Source: Dysgonomonas sp. 511 (GTDB taxonomy: Bacteria > Bacteroidota > Bacteroidia > Bacteroidales > Dysgonomonadaceae). Taken from it: a DNA stretch of 64,000 nucleotides. Shown piece after piece: positions 26,114 to 34,667 of the stretch; position 1 is the first letter of the stretch, and every line of letters begins with the position of its first letter. Below the pieces are notes generated by a model. That model did not search any database. It saw nothing but the letters and a program-made list of their open reading frames with translations, and was not told where the DNA came from. The DNA is taken from the NCBI RefSeq assembly GCF_010501105.1, contig NZ_QVMQ01000004.1, forward strand, positions 61,796-125,795, read 5' to 3'. Made by a program: the position numbers and the translations under genes.

Positions 26114-28387
26114 CTACTCTTTTATTTCCGTTGCATCCAACACATCGACAGTTGTACCCCACGAGTCGGAAGGCTTGTCGCCCATCACAAACTCTAACGT
26201 ACCTCCCGATGCTATATCCGCGAAGCTGATATAATATTTGTCGTATGGCTTGCCGTTCAGGCTCACACTCTGGATATACTTGTTGGCGGCACTATTATTT
26301 TTAGCTACAATCTCAAATGTTTTCCCATCTTTCACCCTCACAGAAGCTTTGTTTACGATAGGGCTACCAAAGATATATTTACCTCCGGCCGGCTCTACCT
26401 GGTAGAAGCCAAGGGCAGAAAGTATATACCATGCCGACATCTGGCCTACGTCTTCGTTGCCCGATATTCCGGCCGGCTGGTCGTGATAAAGCTGAGACAA
26501 TACCTCCCTTACCTTGTCTGCCGTTTTCCACGGTTGACCGATATACGGATACATATATAATACATGGTGGCTCGGCTCATTTCCATGTGCATACTGCCCT
26601 ATCAGCCCGCTGATATCCGGCGAAGCATGATCGCCAAGATGCCCTTCGACTACAAATAGCGAATCGAGCTTAGTAACGAAAGCCTCCTTGCTGCCAAACA
26701 GGTCGAGAAGCCCTTGTATATCGTGAGGTACAAGCCAAGTATATTGCCATGCGTTGCCTTCTGTATAATCGTTTTCGCGGTGTACCGATTCGAATGGGTT
26801 GAAGTTTGGCCTGAACTTACCGTCAGCCGATAAGCCGCGCATAAAGCCTGTTTCTTTGTCGAAATAGTACTTATATGCCTTACTCCGGTTGAGGAAATAC
26901 TCATAATCGTCGTTATGCCCCATTTCTTTGGCTACCTGGGCAATAGCCCAGTCGGCAATGGCATACTCCATACACTTCGACAAGCCTTCTTCTTCTTTTT
27001 CGTAAGGGATATATCCATACTCTTTCATGTACTTTATACCACGTTCGTCGAGCATAGCCGACTTTTTCATGGCCTCGTAAGCCAGTTTTTTGTCGAATCC
27101 GCCATATCCTTTCAGGATGGCATCGGCTACTACCGATATACCCGGATTACCCACCATACAATCGGTTTCGCATCCTACCAGATGCCACACAGGTAGTTTC
27201 CCCTGCTGTTTGTATATAGTGAGCATGGTATTTATGATATCGCTCATCTTTTCGGGATGAATGATAGTCATCAACGGATGTGCTGCACGGTAAGTATCCC
27301 ACAACGAGAATGTTGCATAATTCTTAAATCCTCCATTGGTGTGCATTTGCCCGTCTGCCCCGCGGTAATCGCCATCTACATCGCAAAACTCGGAAGGCGC
27401 TATCATCGTATGGTAAAGGGCTGTATAGAAAGTACGCCTTACTGCATCGTCGTCTACATCTATGACAATCTTGTTCAACTCCTCGTTCCATGCTTTGTCG
27501 GCATCTGCTATCGTCTGCTGGAAATCCCATCCCGGAAGTTCTTCCTGCATATTCATCTTTGCATTTTCGATGCTGACAGGCGACAAGGCTACTTTGATAT
27601 ATAGTTCTTCTTTATCCTTTGTGTCGAACAAAGCCTGGCCAATCACGCCCACAGCTTTCAGCTCGATGCCTTCTTTTACGTCCTGCCCTTCGGAAACAAT
27701 GAACTTTTTCATCGGTTTCGAGAAACGAGCCGTAAAGAATACACGCTGGTCGTTTGCCCATCCTTTAGAATAGCGGTATCCTGAGATAGTCGAATCATTT
27801 TCTTGAACGAGGTAGGTTTCTACCGGCTCGTCCCAGTTGATCTTGCTTTTCAGGTCGATTACAACCTTCGATTCTGTAGATTCGGGGAATATATATTTAT
27901 GGAAACCAACACGCTTGGTAGCCGTAAGTTCCACATCTACATTGTAGCGGTCGAGATGCACTGCATAATAGCCAGCCTTAACTTTTTCTGTATTGCGGTC
28001 GAAGAACGAATACATTCCCGAATTAGGGTCTTTTATAACCCCTTTGCCCAATGTTGCATTACCCACTACAGGCATGAGGGCGATATCGCAAAGGTCGCCT
28101 ATCCCCGTTCCATTTAGGTGCATATGGGTAAATCCCCAGATGGTAGAGTCGGAAATATGGTAGCCTGATACCCAGTCCCATCCTTCGGTTATATTTGTAG
28201 GGCCTAGCTGCACCAACCCAAAGGGTACATTGGCTCCGAGAAAGACATGGCCGTGGTCGCCCGTCCCAATATACGGGTCTACATATTGCGTCAGGTTTTG
28301 CAAGTTGTTATCCTGGGTTGCCTTATCAGTGCATGCGCAGAGCAAGGCTAAGGAGAGAATAAAGCAAGACGCTTTTTTTAGGTTCAT
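26114..28387 (-). CDS. GH92 family alpha-mannosidase (lipoprotein)
   Basis: The 757-residue protein has a lipoprotein signal (L-A-L-L-C-A-C, Cys near residue 19). It then shows the GH92 N-terminal beta-sandwich (Y-V-D-P-Y-I-G-T-G-D-H-G-H-V-F) and an (alpha/alpha)6 barrel. Conserved GH92 segments include TEGNAWQYTWLVPHD, HGNEPSHH and G-N-E-D-V-G-Q-M-S-A-W. GH92 enzymes are calcium-dependent exo-alpha-mannosidases of N-glycan loci in Bacteroides; linkage preference cannot be read here with confidence. It is 22 bp downstream of the GH125 gene and forms an operon with it. Confidence 0.95.
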   Translation of the reverse strand: MNLKKASCFILSLALLCACTDKATQDNNLQNLTQYVDPYIGTGDHGHVFLGANVPFGLVQLGPTNITEGWDWVSGYHISDSTIWGFTHMHLNGTGIGDLCDIALMPVVGNATLGKGVIKDPNSGMYSFFDRNTEKVKAGYYAVHLDRYNVDVELTATKRVGFHKYIFPESTESKVVIDLKSKINWDEPVETYLVQENDSTISGYRYSKGWANDQRVFFTARFSKPMKKFIVSEGQDVKEGIELKAVGVIGQALFDTKDKEELYIKVALSPVSIENAKMNMQEELPGWDFQQTIADADKAWNEELNKIVIDVDDDAVRRTFYTALYHTMIAPSEFCDVDGDYRGADGQMHTNGGFKNYATFSLWDTYRAAHPLMTIIHPEKMSDIINTMLTIYKQQGKLPVWHLVGCETDCMVGNPGISVVADAILKGYGGFDKKLAYEAMKKSAMLDERGIKYMKEYGYIPYEKEEEGLSKCMEYAIADWAIAQVAKEMGHNDDYEYFLNRSKAYKYYFDKETGFMRGLSADGKFRPNFNPFESVHRENDYTEGNAWQYTWLVPHDIQGLLDLFGSKEAFVTKLDSLFVVEGHLGDHASPDISGLIGQYAHGNEPSHHVLYMYPYIGQPWKTADKVREVLSQLYHDQPAGISGNEDVGQMSAWYILSALGFYQVEPAGGKYIFGSPIVNKASVRVKDGKTFEIVAKNNSAANKYIQSVSLNGKPYDKYYISFADIASGGTLEFVMGDKPSDSWGTTVDVLDATEIKE

Positions 28388-28409
28388 AATATTAATAGTG
28401 TTATAGATT

Positions 28410-29906
28410 TTATTTTATACTGTTCAGTAAGTCTACTTTTCCTTCATCTACCAGTTTCAACACCAGTTCTCCGAAAAGGGTATTTTGCCATGCAAACCAG
28501 TCGCGTGTATATTTCGTAGCATCATCTTTATAGAAAGATTCGTGCATAAAGCCTGTGCCGGCATCGGTATCCATCAGCATTTTTATACAACCTTTTATTT
28601 CCTCATCGTTCTGGCTGGTGAAAGCTTTCATCATAATGCTCATCGGCCATATCATATTCAGGCTTACGTGCGATACGTGAGGGCCTCCTATCCCTTCTCC
28701 GGCAGCGCCCTTGAAGAAATAAGGATTGTCTTCGCTCCAAACAAACTTGCGTGTATTCTGATAGATAGGGTCGTTGATGTCCACATCGCCCAGATAAGGC
28801 ATAGCAAGCAGGCTAGGCACATTGGCATCGTCCATCAGGTTGACGCTTCCGTAGCCGTCTACCTCGAAGGCGTAGATAGTTCCATACTTAGGATGGTTGA
28901 CAGTAGCATATTTTTTCAACGCCGTTTCTACTTCTGTAGCCAGGTCGGAACATTCTTTCGCCAGCTCCGGCTTGTTGTTTATCGCAGTAAGTATTTCTGC
29001 TGCTTTTCGCAACGATGTTACAGCAAAGAAGTTGGACGGTACTAAGAACTGGTAGATAGAAGCATCGTCAGAAGGGCGGAATGTAGAAGCTATCAGCCCG
29101 ACCGGTTTCACAGGGTTTCCCCATCCGTCGTTCACTACGGTATCGGATGCTTTGGGTGTTTCGCGTTGGAATTTATATGGCCCGAGGCTATCCTTGCGTT
29201 GTTGTTCTTTGAAAGTCTTTACGATATTCGCTATTGCTTTCAGCCATTCTTCGTCGAATACGCTGGTATCGCCAGTGGTTTTCCAGTAGTGGTATGCCAG
29301 GCGTATAGGGTAGCACAGTGAGTCTATTTCCCATTTGCGCTCGTGCAACTCAAGTTTCATGTCTGTCAGATCCGATTGCCACTGATGGTCGGGATTAGGG
29401 TCGTTAGGGTCGAGGAAGGCATTTGCATATGGGTCGATAATGATGCATTTGAACTGGCGGCGGATAACTCCTGCAAGCATCTTGCGCAGGTCTTCGTCTT
29501 TGTTGGCCAACTGCACGTAAGGCCATACCTGTGCCCCCGAATCGCGCAGCCACATGGCATGGATATCGCCGGTGTAGACTACTGTATCGTCTTTTCCGTT
29601 GGTAATGCGATGGTAGATAGTGGTATCGAGCGTATTTGGGAAACAGTTTTCGAACATCCATGCCAGTTTGGCATTCTTCAACAATTTCTTGATACGTACA
29701 ATTTCGCTTTCTACTACTTGGGATTTAAACAACCGCTTCGACAATTCCGGACGGCGGCTGATATAATCATCATTCCTTACCGTAGTATTGTCTTGTACCA
29801 ATGCAATATGAGAGGCCGGCAGATTGTCTGCCGCAATGGTGGCAGTACTCAAACCCAGACCTAAGGCTAAACAACCGAAAACTCTTTTTACTGACTTGTT
29901 TTTCAT
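28410..29906 (-). CDS. GH125 family exo-alpha-1,6-mannosidase
   Basis: The 498-residue protein has a signal peptide (about residues 1-25). Conserved GH125 segments are G-D-I-H-A-M-W-L-R-D-S-G-A-Q with the likely catalytic acid region, H-V-S-H-V-S-L-N-M-I-W-P, and near the C-terminus H-E-S-F-x3-D-x4-T-R-D-W-F-A-W-Q-N-x-L-F-G-E. GH125 enzymes remove non-reducing alpha-1,6-mannose, complementing the GH92 enzyme encoded 22 bp downstream. It is probably periplasmic. A 28-nt palindrome lies upstream. Confidence 0.95.
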   Translation of the reverse strand: MKNKSVKRVFGCLALGLGLSTATIAADNLPASHIALVQDNTTVRNDDYISRRPELSKRLFKSQVVESEIVRIKKLLKNAKLAWMFENCFPNTLDTTIYHRITNGKDDTVVYTGDIHAMWLRDSGAQVWPYVQLANKDEDLRKMLAGVIRRQFKCIIIDPYANAFLDPNDPNPDHQWQSDLTDMKLELHERKWEIDSLCYPIRLAYHYWKTTGDTSVFDEEWLKAIANIVKTFKEQQRKDSLGPYKFQRETPKASDTVVNDGWGNPVKPVGLIASTFRPSDDASIYQFLVPSNFFAVTSLRKAAEILTAINNKPELAKECSDLATEVETALKKYATVNHPKYGTIYAFEVDGYGSVNLMDDANVPSLLAMPYLGDVDINDPIYQNTRKFVWSEDNPYFFKGAAGEGIGGPHVSHVSLNMIWPMSIMMKAFTSQNDEEIKGCIKMLMDTDAGTGFMHESFYKDDATKYTRDWFAWQNTLFGELVLKLVDEGKVDLLNSIK

Positions 29907-29977
29907 GGAACCAATATTTTTTGAGTATTATAACTATACGTCGTTTAATAAAGACACTTAAAGTACCCCCTACTACT

Positions 29978-30005
29978 ATATTTGTTAATTATAATTAACA
30001 AATAT
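29978..30005. repeat. 28-nt perfect palindrome upstream of GH125
   Basis: The sequence from atatttgttaatta to its exact reverse complement has no spacer. It lies 3 bp after the stop of the DUF4838 gene and 71 bp upstream of the GH125 start. It is entirely AT-rich apart from one G-C pair, so it is more likely a protein-binding site than a strong terminator. Confidence 0.7.
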
Positions 30006-30008
30006 CTG

Positions 30009-32219
30009 CTATTTTATTATTACCTCGTCGATAAAAAACCAACAAGGATGCCCTACCCCATAGTGCCAGTGCGGGCATATCTTAGTGCCCGTAATGTCTA
30101 TTTTCACATAACGCGCATTCATCGGACTGTCGCTAGTATATGACAAATCTACAAATTTGACTTTTACATCACGGTCTTCGGGATTATCTATAGATTTAAC
30201 CTTTTCGAAAGCTTCTCCGTCATCGGAAACAGAATAGGTGACATTGAGCGGCTGAAGTATCCATGCCCCCAGTTGATGAAGAAAATCTGTGCGTATCGTT
30301 GTAAACTCTTTCTTTTCGCCCAGGTCTACGATAAACGAACCGTCGGTGCCCTCCCAGCCGATCCAGCCTTCGGCAAAGGTCATGCCACCATATAGCCCAT
30401 CGGTAAGCGCAGTTTCGCCCATCAGCGCATATTTGCCTGTAGGCGGCACCAGGTAGGTTATCTTTGCACCTCTGGACAGGTCATTCTCCTTCGATGGCAG
30501 ATACCGTTTGCGGTAAAGTTCGCAATAGTCGGTTGGAGAATTATTCCTTTCGTTGAGGGTGGGTACATTAAAGAACTTTACGCGTTGTTCGAACAGTTCC
30601 AACTTTTTCAATACATCTTCCACATCCATATTGCTTTCGGTACGGGCAATATCAAGTTCGGAATATTGCAATGGCAAGCGCGAACGCCTTACGCGGGCAA
30701 GGCGGGTACTATCGCCGGCAACAGCAGCTTCGGCCTTGTCGAACAGGGTATTATAACGCCTCATCAGTTCGGGTTTGAGCATGCCGTTTTTGTGAGAGAC
30801 AGGCGAATCGTAAATCCAAAGACGCTGCCCGCTACCAATCAGCGCGCCTTCCATCATCTTTGTATATTGGTAGATGTATGGTGCGGCATCGCCATAGTAA
30901 CCATTCAGAAATACATGTGTCAGCGAATCGGTATCAGCCTGCGGATTCCACATAAGCTTGGCTGCGAGCCATGTCCGCATCTCGGCAAAGTCGCCGCCAC
31001 GGCTGCTCGCTATTTGAGAAAAATGCATTGTCGCATGATTCTTCTTGAACAGGCGGATATTGTCGCCTAAGATATGGAAGTTGGGGAAAGGAACGAGATA
31101 GTTATCGAAATTGATACCATAGTCCCATACAAAGATATTGTCGGATATACGGCTCCATCCTTCCATTGCCGCCACAAATTCGCGCCCCGAAGCATTTTCG
31201 GTCAGCGATACTTCCCTGTCGCAGTCGATGCTGCACAACATTATATTTACGTTCTTTCGGGGTTTTACGTGTTTTGGCGGCTTCATTGTGTACAGATAGG
31301 CCAATGTAGATATTTCCTTATCAGGGAAACGGTCTGCCAGTTTGTTTACAAAATGAATAAGGCTGCCGGATAATGCACCTTCGTGTTCGTCTATTGCCTT
31401 GCAGTTGTCGCATTGGCAATTGGTATAGTTTCCATCGTTTTGGCTGACGGATATAATATGCTTACCGGGGTTTGCCCGGAAAATAGAATCTATCCTTGCA
31501 GAAACTATCTCCAGCACATCGGGATTGGTGAGACACCATTGACTGGCTTTGCCCGGATGGCGCTGCCCGTTGAAATAGGAATAATATTCGGGATGTTTTT
31601 CGCCATATATGGCTGATGGCAACAGTTTGTCGAAAGTATGCACCCAATAACCGGCTGCAAAAACTTCGTTTGGCGATTCCAACCTATTCCACAATTTATA
31701 TATAGAGTCTGTAGCTAATGCATAATTCTGGCTTTGGCGGTAGCGGAAAGCCGGATTCTCGGAGATATCAATAACCGGCAAAACGATTGAGTGAGCGGGA
31801 GTAAGGGAATATTCGTTTTCGCCCCAGTAGCCAACTCCCATATATCTTTCGAGTAAAGTGACAACACCATATACCGAACCTTTGCCGCCTCCACTCGCTA
31901 TGCGCAGTATTCCATCGGTATTTGTTATCCGGAAGCCATCTTCCGTTAAGTCGTTTAGTTTTATTTGTTTGTTCTGATTTCCATTACCTATTACAATATC
32001 ATTTTTGCGGGCATTTGCGTTTTGCAGGACAGATAGTTCTGCTCCACTTATTCGTTTTACAAAATCCTGAAGCAGCCGTGCTGCTTTCTCAGCATCCGGG
32101 TTATCAGAAGAAAGGATAATCCGGCTGACAGGTTTCCCCTTATCAGTTATGGGCATTTGCGCTTTTACAGGGATGGATAAAAGCAACAGAAAGAAGGATG
32201 AAACAATAATGTGTCTCAT
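30009..32219 (-). CDS. DUF4838 protein, probable GH163 endo-beta-N-acetylglucosaminidase
   Basis: The 736-residue protein has a signal peptide (about residues 1-20). It has an N-terminal alpha/beta domain like that in front of GH20/GH84-type barrels (about 25-125), a central DUF4838 TIM-barrel region (about 130-480) and a helical segment. A C-terminal discoidin-like beta domain (about 590-735) ends W-F-F-I-D-E-V-I-I-K. As I recall, DUF4838 (PF16126) was classified as GH163 after members were shown to cleave the chitobiose core of complex N-glycans. That fits the GH18, GH92, GH125 and GH2 genes here. The C-Q-C-D-N-C cysteine cluster near residue 270 is notable. A terminator upstream separates it from the SusCD operon. 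Confidence 0.8.
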   Translation of the reverse strand: MRHIIVSSFFLLLLSIPVKAQMPITDKGKPVSRIILSSDNPDAEKAARLLQDFVKRISGAELSVLQNANARKNDIVIGNGNQNKQIKLNDLTEDGFRITNTDGILRIASGGGKGSVYGVVTLLERYMGVGYWGENEYSLTPAHSIVLPVIDISENPAFRYRQSQNYALATDSIYKLWNRLESPNEVFAAGYWVHTFDKLLPSAIYGEKHPEYYSYFNGQRHPGKASQWCLTNPDVLEIVSARIDSIFRANPGKHIISVSQNDGNYTNCQCDNCKAIDEHEGALSGSLIHFVNKLADRFPDKEISTLAYLYTMKPPKHVKPRKNVNIMLCSIDCDREVSLTENASGREFVAAMEGWSRISDNIFVWDYGINFDNYLVPFPNFHILGDNIRLFKKNHATMHFSQIASSRGGDFAEMRTWLAAKLMWNPQADTDSLTHVFLNGYYGDAAPYIYQYTKMMEGALIGSGQRLWIYDSPVSHKNGMLKPELMRRYNTLFDKAEAAVAGDSTRLARVRRSRLPLQYSELDIARTESNMDVEDVLKKLELFEQRVKFFNVPTLNERNNSPTDYCELYRKRYLPSKENDLSRGAKITYLVPPTGKYALMGETALTDGLYGGMTFAEGWIGWEGTDGSFIVDLGEKKEFTTIRTDFLHQLGAWILQPLNVTYSVSDDGEAFEKVKSIDNPEDRDVKVKFVDLSYTSDSPMNARYVKIDITGTKICPHWHYGVGHPCWFFIDEVIIK

Positions 32220-32259
32220 GGTTGTTTGATTAAAAGATAAGAAGCTTTAGTAAAAGTAA

Positions 32260-32289
32260 AAAAAGAGCGGCGGAATAGCCGCTCTTTTT
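32260..32289 (-). terminator. Bidirectional terminator between the SGBP and DUF4838 genes
   Basis: A perfect 12-bp stem (32260-32271 with 32278-32289) encloses a 6-nt loop, with A-run and T-run flanks. It is oriented to stop - strand transcription 35 bp after the surface-binding lipoprotein gene. Confidence 0.85.
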
Positions 32290-32323
32290 CTGTGAAATTC
32301 ACTTATAAAGATATTATAAGCTA

Positions 32324-33469
32324 TTATTTATCGAAGCGAATGTTATGCTCCCAGCTTTGAATTATTCCCGCTCCGGCTTCAGCATCGTGTCCGTTTCCGG
32401 TGATATCGGCAAATGTATTTCCGCTACCTTCATCCATTGGCAGATACAAAATTAGGTTCGGATTTTTCGGATTCACCGAATAGAACATATTGTTTTTGAT
32501 CTGCGTTTGAGTTATTGCTGTTTTCCACAAACGCACCTGGCTTACGGCACACTTATCAGGGAAATAGGTAGCACCACTGGAAATCATTTGCAATTTATCG
32601 AAACGTACTTGTCCGCCTTTTGGTGCAGGTGGATCGAATTTGGTTTTTTCTTCACCATTCACAAATACAGTCAGCGTTGTACCATCGTAAACAAATGCCC
32701 AGTGATACCATTGCCCAGCGACAAGATCACTGGCAGTCTGAACCTGTCCTCCCAGCGTTTTTATCTGCAGGTAGTTGTATGGTCTATTTGCGTCACCAAA
32801 ACGGATATAAATCTCATGATCGCCACTACCGGTATTGAACAATGCCTGATTGTTTTTACTATATGCCGACATACGTGCCCAGCACTCGATAGACCATTGG
32901 TCAACATTCAATCCCCAATTCTCTGTTGGAGCAGCGTTAACTCTTATGCCTCCATTCACACCTTTCATTACCGGCACTGATACGATAAGCGGTTTTGCCA
33001 GCAGATAAATGAAGCGTCCTTGGGAAGTTGATGTCGGAATATCACTTCCTTTCACATTGCCCAATTGTATAGGTAAGGCATATTGTTTTCCTTCTGTTTC
33101 GAAATCTTCGACACGGAATTTATAAACACTACTAATCTCTCCGGCAGGAATAGTTACCGATGCTCCTGCTGGCAGGTCGAAATCGGGAACCATATAGTAT
33201 TCACTGTCATTAACCTTATTATATTCGTCTAACAGAGCCGAATTCAACTTAAGTTCCACAGTTACATCGTGGTCAACGGCTTTGGCCAAACGTACATTTA
33301 CATTTACATCTACTCCATACTCCATAGTAAGAGTTACAGACTTGACCGATGAAGCGGCATCGCTCAAATAAACACTGTTTTCCTTTACCTCATATTCAGC
33401 ATTATCGCACCCGGTAAACAACATACCCAATAATGCTATGGTAAAACTTAATATATAAATCTTTTTCAT
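32324..33469 (-). CDS. DUF1735 plus LamG surface glycan-binding lipoprotein
   Basis: The 381-residue protein has a lipoprotein signal (L-F-T-G-C, Cys21), a DUF1735 immunoglobulin-like domain (about 30-155) and a C-terminal LamG/concanavalin-like domain (about 165-380, containing W-S-I-E-C-W-A-R and the W-Y-H-W-A-F-V-Y-D-G core). Proteins of this architecture sit beside GH18 endoglycosidases in Bacteroides N-glycan loci and bind glycan at the cell surface. It is the last gene of the SusCD operon (34 bp after GH18) and is followed by a strong terminator. Confidence 0.88.
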   Translation of the reverse strand: MKKIYILSFTIALLGMLFTGCDNAEYEVKENSVYLSDAASSVKSVTLTMEYGVDVNVNVRLAKAVDHDVTVELKLNSALLDEYNKVNDSEYYMVPDFDLPAGASVTIPAGEISSVYKFRVEDFETEGKQYALPIQLGNVKGSDIPTSTSQGRFIYLLAKPLIVSVPVMKGVNGGIRVNAAPTENWGLNVDQWSIECWARMSAYSKNNQALFNTGSGDHEIYIRFGDANRPYNYLQIKTLGGQVQTASDLVAGQWYHWAFVYDGTTLTVFVNGEEKTKFDPPAPKGGQVRFDKLQMISSGATYFPDKCAVSQVRLWKTAITQTQIKNNMFYSVNPKNPNLILYLPMDEGSGNTFADITGNGHDAEAGAGIIQSWEHNIRFDK

Positions 33470-33503
33470 ATTAATATTTTTTACAAGTTACCGATACAAT
33501 TTT

Positions 33504-34643
33504 TTAAAGTTGTTCATCCGGTTCCTCCACAGGATTTTGTCTTTCGTAGAAGATACGGTACAGGTTAGTGATACCTTGACGCAAGAAATAATACTCCGGC
33601 GAACCGTCATAGTCTCCCTTGCCCTTAGGCATATAGTCAAATCCGGAACGATATAGTCCACATCCACCGATTTGTTGGTTATAACCATTCAGTGTATATA
33701 CATACTTAGACATATCCAGGAATCTACCACCTGTATTGGCATAGCTCTCGAAGTTCTCGGTTGCAATTGTTCTGCGAATAACTTCTTCTCCGGTTATTCT
33801 TCCTGCGGCAATATGTTCGCTCATATCAGTAAGCACACCTGTCATACGATAATCAGACATACCTCCATAAGCCTGAAGAACAAAATAATCGATATAATAA
33901 GATACCCAATTTTTATCCATGCGGCCACCAACTCCAATTTCACCATCAACGATGTAAAGCAGTCCTGGTTTTGCAGGCTTTCTTCCATCACGGTCGCGAC
34001 CTTCTTCTGTAGCACCGGCTCCAAACCAATAGCTCAGCTCTTCGACAAACATAGTTCTTTGCACTTTATTTTTCCACAGGTAGTTGCCGGTTCCACCACC
34101 GCCATTTGGCTCGTAGTCCCAGTCGAAACCATCGTATCCCGATTCTACTACCTGGTCGTAAATAGCTTCGGCATATTTACGTATTGCCGGTCTAAGTACA
34201 GCCTCATCCGAACTGTTGCCAATGCCTTCATAAATTGGATCGTCCGGAACATCTTCTCCTATCTTTGTACAGAAAAGAGTTACTACCACTTTCGTACCTT
34301 TCACTCTTTGTACATATTCCATATCTGCCTTACGGTCGGGGCTCAGGGCGAACTTAGGGTGTCCACCCCAGTTGGAGGCAATGGTCACGGAGTCAGGCAA
34401 TCCTCTCAAACTGTTTTCTCCTGTAGGAGAAGTTCCTGTCCAGTTGTCGAACCAAACGAAAATCTGAGGAAGATTTGGAGTGTTTTTCCACTCGCGTAGC
34501 GCTGCATAATACTCGTCAGTCTTGATGGTATTATTCAGGTCTGTATTATTCAACGATTCTACTTCTTTCCAGTCGTCGCATCCTATAAAAAAGATACCCG
34601 CACAGAAGAATAAAGACGATATAATTAAATTTCTTATTTTCAT
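33504..34643 (-). CDS. GH18 endo-beta-N-acetylglucosaminidase (lipoprotein)
   Basis: The 379-residue protein has a lipoprotein signal ending F-I-G-C (Cys22) and one GH18 barrel. The catalytic motif DGxDxDxE is present as D171-G-F-D-W-D-Y-E178, with Glu178 as the acid and Asp176 as its partner, so the enzyme should be active. Members encoded beside SusD in Bacteroides cut the GlcNAc-GlcNAc core of high-mannose N-glycans on the cell surface. It sits 24 bp after SusD and 34 bp before the DUF1735/LamG gene. High-mannose specificity is inferred from the alpha-mannosidases nearby. Confidence 0.92.
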   Translation of the reverse strand: MKIRNLIISSLFFCAGIFFIGCDDWKEVESLNNTDLNNTIKTDEYYAALREWKNTPNLPQIFVWFDNWTGTSPTGENSLRGLPDSVTIASNWGGHPKFALSPDRKADMEYVQRVKGTKVVVTLFCTKIGEDVPDDPIYEGIGNSSDEAVLRPAIRKYAEAIYDQVVESGYDGFDWDYEPNGGGGTGNYLWKNKVQRTMFVEELSYWFGAGATEEGRDRDGRKPAKPGLLYIVDGEIGVGGRMDKNWVSYYIDYFVLQAYGGMSDYRMTGVLTDMSEHIAAGRITGEEVIRRTIATENFESYANTGGRFLDMSKYVYTLNGYNQQIGGCGLYRSGFDYMPKGKGDYDGSPEYYFLRQGITNLYRIFYERQNPVEEPDEQL

Positions 34644-34667
34644 AATCTCTTATTTTTACTGTGTTAC

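Noticed and set aside
29961..29975. C-run (taccccct) upstream of GH125 as another pectin C-box
   Set aside because: It is a single copy, lacks the CCCGT core and belongs to a different locus.
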